Translations under genes and position numbers: made by a program
Shown here: positions 62,137 through 64,000 of the stretch, one piece after another
Numbering within the stretch: the first letter of the stretch is position 1
Layout: each line of letters begins with the position of its first letter
Notes under the pieces: model-generated
Database searches by the model: none
What the model was told of the DNA's origin: nothing
Seen by the model: the letters and a program-made list of their open reading frames with translations, nothing else
Source of the DNA: an uncultured bacterium
GTDB taxonomy: Bacteria; Planctomycetota; GCA-002687715
Length of the DNA stretch: 64,000 nucleotides
Direction of reading: 5' to 3'
Assembly: GCA_902826835.1 (NCBI GenBank)
Contig: CADEGH010000003.1
Coordinates: forward strand, 114,021-178,020

Positions 62137-63048
62137 ATGCGCACTCGACCCCTGTCACAACCCTCGCTGCTCGTCACCGTCTCCCTCTTCATCCTGAACG
62201 GCTGCACTCACCACGAGTCGTACTCGGATTCGTCGTCCCTCGCCGAACTCGAAGCGAGGAGTGGCGGACGACTCGGCGCCTTCGTTTTGGATACCGCCAC
62301 CGGCCAGTCCATCGGACTGCGCCCCGCGGAGCGATTCGGGATGTGCTCCACCTTCAAACTCCCACTCGCAATCGTCGTGCTGCACGAAGCCGACCACGGT
62401 CGGATGGACTTGGAGAAGCGCATTCCCATCACGGAGTCGGACTTGGTGGGCCACGCTCCGGTGACCAACGCCAACCTCGCACGCGGCTCCCTAACGATCC
62501 GCGAACTCGCAGAAGCCGCGCAAGTGACGAGCGACAACGGCGCCGCCAATCTGCTCCTCCGCGAACTCGGCGGCCCCGCCGCGTTCACGGCGAAGCTCGG
62601 GAGTTTCGGGGACTCCGTCTCCCGCCTCGACCACCTCGAACCGGCCATGAACTTCGTCCGTCCCGGCGAGATCCACAACACCACGACGCCCGAAGCGATG
62701 GCAAATCTGGTCGCCCGCGCCCTCACGACCGATGCCATCCTCACCACCGCCTCTCGCACGACTTTGATCGAATGGATGGTCGCCACCGAAACCGGCCTCG
62801 CGCGCCTCCGAGCCGGTCTCCCGTCCGACTGGCGCGCCGGTGACAAGACCGGCACCGGCATCACCCCCTCGCTCGCCAACAAGACCAACGACATCGCCAT
62901 CGCCTGGCCTCCCGGGCAGGCGCCCCTCGTCATCACCGCGTACTACGAATCGCCCAGCTACTTCGAAGACATCCGCGACGAAGACCAAGCGGTGCTCGCC
63001 GAAGTCGGCCGAATCGCCGCGGCTTGGCGGCTCGCGCGCCGCCCCTGA
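62137..63048 (+). CDS. class A beta-lactamase lipoprotein
   Basis: 303 residues. A lipoprotein signal ends ILNGCTHHES (Cys23). The class A motifs are all present: S71-x-x-K74 (CSTFK), SDN at 132-134 (TSDNGAANLL), E168 with N172 (LEPAMN, the Glu166/Asn170 pair) and KTG at 237-239 (GDKTGTG). It hydrolyses beta-lactams by the serine mechanism and would be anchored to a membrane, facing the periplasm. The spectrum cannot be read from motifs alone. I chose ATG 62137 because it fits the signal. No beta-lactam regulator gene is nearby. Confidence 0.93.
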   Translation: MRTRPLSQPSLLVTVSLFILNGCTHHESYSDSSSLAELEARSGGRLGAFVLDTATGQSIGLRPAERFGMCSTFKLPLAIVVLHEADHGRMDLEKRIPITESDLVGHAPVTNANLARGSLTIRELAEAAQVTSDNGAANLLLRELGGPAAFTAKLGSFGDSVSRLDHLEPAMNFVRPGEIHNTTTPEAMANLVARALTTDAILTTASRTTLIEWMVATETGLARLRAGLPSDWRAGDKTGTGITPSLANKTNDIAIAWPPGQAPLVITAYYESPSYFEDIRDEDQAVLAEVGRIAAAWRLARRP

Positions 63049-63111
63049 GTCTCTGAGAAGCGCTCGCACCCGACCCCGCGGGGAGGCGGCGTCGCCCCGT
63101 TCGTCGGCCCT

Positions 63112-64000
63112 TCACCGCAGCGCAATGGTCCCCCGGTGGAGCACCATCTCCACTCCATCCCGCACGAGGAGCCGGTCCTGATCGAAGACCGAAACCGACT
63201 TCGCTCCCCGGTGGTACAGAACCACGCGCTCGCGCGGATCGATCCGTTCACGCCGGAGTTCTCTGCCCTCCGCGTCGTTCAAGACCGCGATCAGACTCCG
63301 CTGCCCCGCGATTCCCGAGCACAAGAACGCCAGCCGCTCGGCCGGGAGAAATTCGAAACGGTGCCCACTCGGCCACGGCCGGCCCGGGCTGGCCCCGGTG
63401 CGCACGATCGGATCGCTCGGAATGAAGCAGCGCCCGCTCGCGTAAGGGAACAGCCGTAACTCGTAGTCCTCGCGCGGATCGAGTCCTTCGAACTCGAATT
63501 CCCCGTTCGGTTCCACCTCGGCCCGCAACCACCTGACGTCTTTCCTACCCTTGGCTTCGATGACGCCTCCCGCGGTCAATTCGCCCCCCTCCAGCATGAT
63601 CTGCCCCCGCCCCCGCACGGAGGGCGTAAGCTCGATTGCGAGCCTCGTTTCGCGATCAGCCTCGAGTCGGATGTCACGAACAACTCTCACCATCTCGGTC
63701 CCCGACATCTCCAAAACATAGTCGCCCGGCTCGACCCCACTCGCCACACACCGCCCGTTCTCGACCGTCATCGCGATGACCTGTGAGTCCCGTCGGAGCG
63801 TCGCAACCAGCCCGCGATGAGCGGCTTGCGCAGCGAATTCGATCACCAGCCGAGTCCGCACGCCGCGATCTTCGGATGACGGTGCGCGCAGCACCACCGG
63901 CCCGGCCCCCGACTCCACCGAGAACTCCAAGAAGCGATCGTCACGCCCGGCGCGCCGAACCAAGACGCCAACCGCCCAAGGCGGAGGCCCGAGCCTCAAG
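63112..64000 (-). CDS. partial beta-sandwich protein, carboxypeptidase regulatory-like, N-terminus outside window
   Basis: The frame is open from the window edge to the stop at 63114-63112, giving at least 295 residues. The start is not seen, since the frame continues past the edge. Repeated beta-sandwich segments appear, for example GDYVLEMSGTEMVRVVRDI, VEPNGEFEFEGLDP and LRLFPYASG, which look like carboxypeptidase regulatory-like (CarboxypepD_reg) folds. No catalytic motif is seen in this part. Such domains often occur as repeats in large secreted or surface proteins. Confidence 0.7.
   Translation of the reverse strand, partial: LRLGPPPWAVGVLVRRAGRDDRFLEFSVESGAGPVVLRAPSSEDRGVRTRLVIEFAAQAAHRGLVATLRRDSQVIAMTVENGRCVASGVEPGDYVLEMSGTEMVRVVRDIRLEADRETRLAIELTPSVRGRGQIMLEGGELTAGGVIEAKGRKDVRWLRAEVEPNGEFEFEGLDPREDYELRLFPYASGRCFIPSDPIVRTGASPGRPWPSGHRFEFLPAERLAFLCSGIAGQRSLIAVLNDAEGRELRRERIDPRERVVLYHRGAKSVSVFDQDRLLVRDGVEMVLHRGTIALR

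Noticed and set aside
1..64000. tRNA, rRNA, CRISPR or insertion sequences
   Set aside because: No cloverleaf-like T-loop motifs in the intergenic regions, no regularly spaced repeats, and no transposase motifs were seen.

Overview
The window is about 65% GC and gene-dense. The gene set points to a Planctomycetota bacterium, probably an uncultivated lineage close to the secreted-protein-rich environmental groups; this is inferred from gene content only. Supporting content: several Hanks-type Ser/Thr kinases (one fused to a long repeat-like C-terminal region, one degenerate and beside an ECF sigma factor), FG-GAP and beta-propeller secreted proteins, two DPP-IV-like S9 peptidases, a fused isobutyryl-CoA mutase (IcmF), FtsX-type ABC efflux, a Tyr-rich small secreted protein with a sigma-54-type promoter, and MurC. 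No rRNA, tRNA, CRISPR array, phage gene or insertion sequence was seen. TGA is used as an ordinary stop by many genes here.

Layout. 1-5.0 kb: 3' part missing FG-GAP secreted protein, FHA-GAF-PP2C phosphatase, MBL-fold hydrolase, Mrp-type P-loop carrier with a zinc-ribbon tail-anchored protein. 5.0-10.0 kb (minus strand): a DsbD-type thiol:disulfide reductase, an ECF sigma factor and a pseudokinase. The dsbD frame is interrupted by one in-frame TGA exactly at the first Cys of the thioredoxin CxxC, followed by a bacterial SECIS-like hairpin, so I annotate it as one selenoprotein gene (UxxC). 10.2-21.7 kb: small unknown, IcmF, HTH protein, a degenerate beta-lactamase-fold secreted protein, DPP-IV-like peptidase, cupin, large secreted protein, UreH/NiCoT-like membrane protein, Tyr-rich protein. 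21.9-25.4 kb: LytS/LytTR two-component pair and a GT39-like membrane protein. 25.4-31.9 kb: a translationally coupled operon of a DUF2868-like membrane protein, a DUF3482-like GTPase and a 1121-residue membrane protein of unknown function. 31.9-38.3 kb: OsmC, Asp-box propeller, secreted propeller, GT2 glycosyltransferase, unknown secreted protein. 38.4-45.3 kb: a seven-gene tightly packed operon (Cys-rich secreted protein, TolC-like lipoprotein, HlyD adaptor, ABC ATPase, two FtsX permeases, OB-like Cys-cluster lipoprotein). 45.3-55.6 kb: secreted protein, serC, rpsA, Tat-type epimerase, KDPG-type aldolase, murC, FKBP lipoprotein, small unknown, LhgO-like oxidase. 55.9-64 kb: second DPP-IV-like peptidase, two divergent active Ser/Thr kinases, class A beta-lactamase lipoprotein, and a partial secreted-type protein running off the window.

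The strongest candidate for something not previously described is the selenocysteine DsbD and its neighbours (ECF sigma factor plus a kinase that has lost the catalytic Lys, Asn and DFG Asp). Next are the DUF2868/DUF3482 GTPase operon with its giant unknown partner, and the seven-gene efflux operon bracketed by two Cys-rich exported proteins. All functional statements come from motif reading by eye; no database search was possible.
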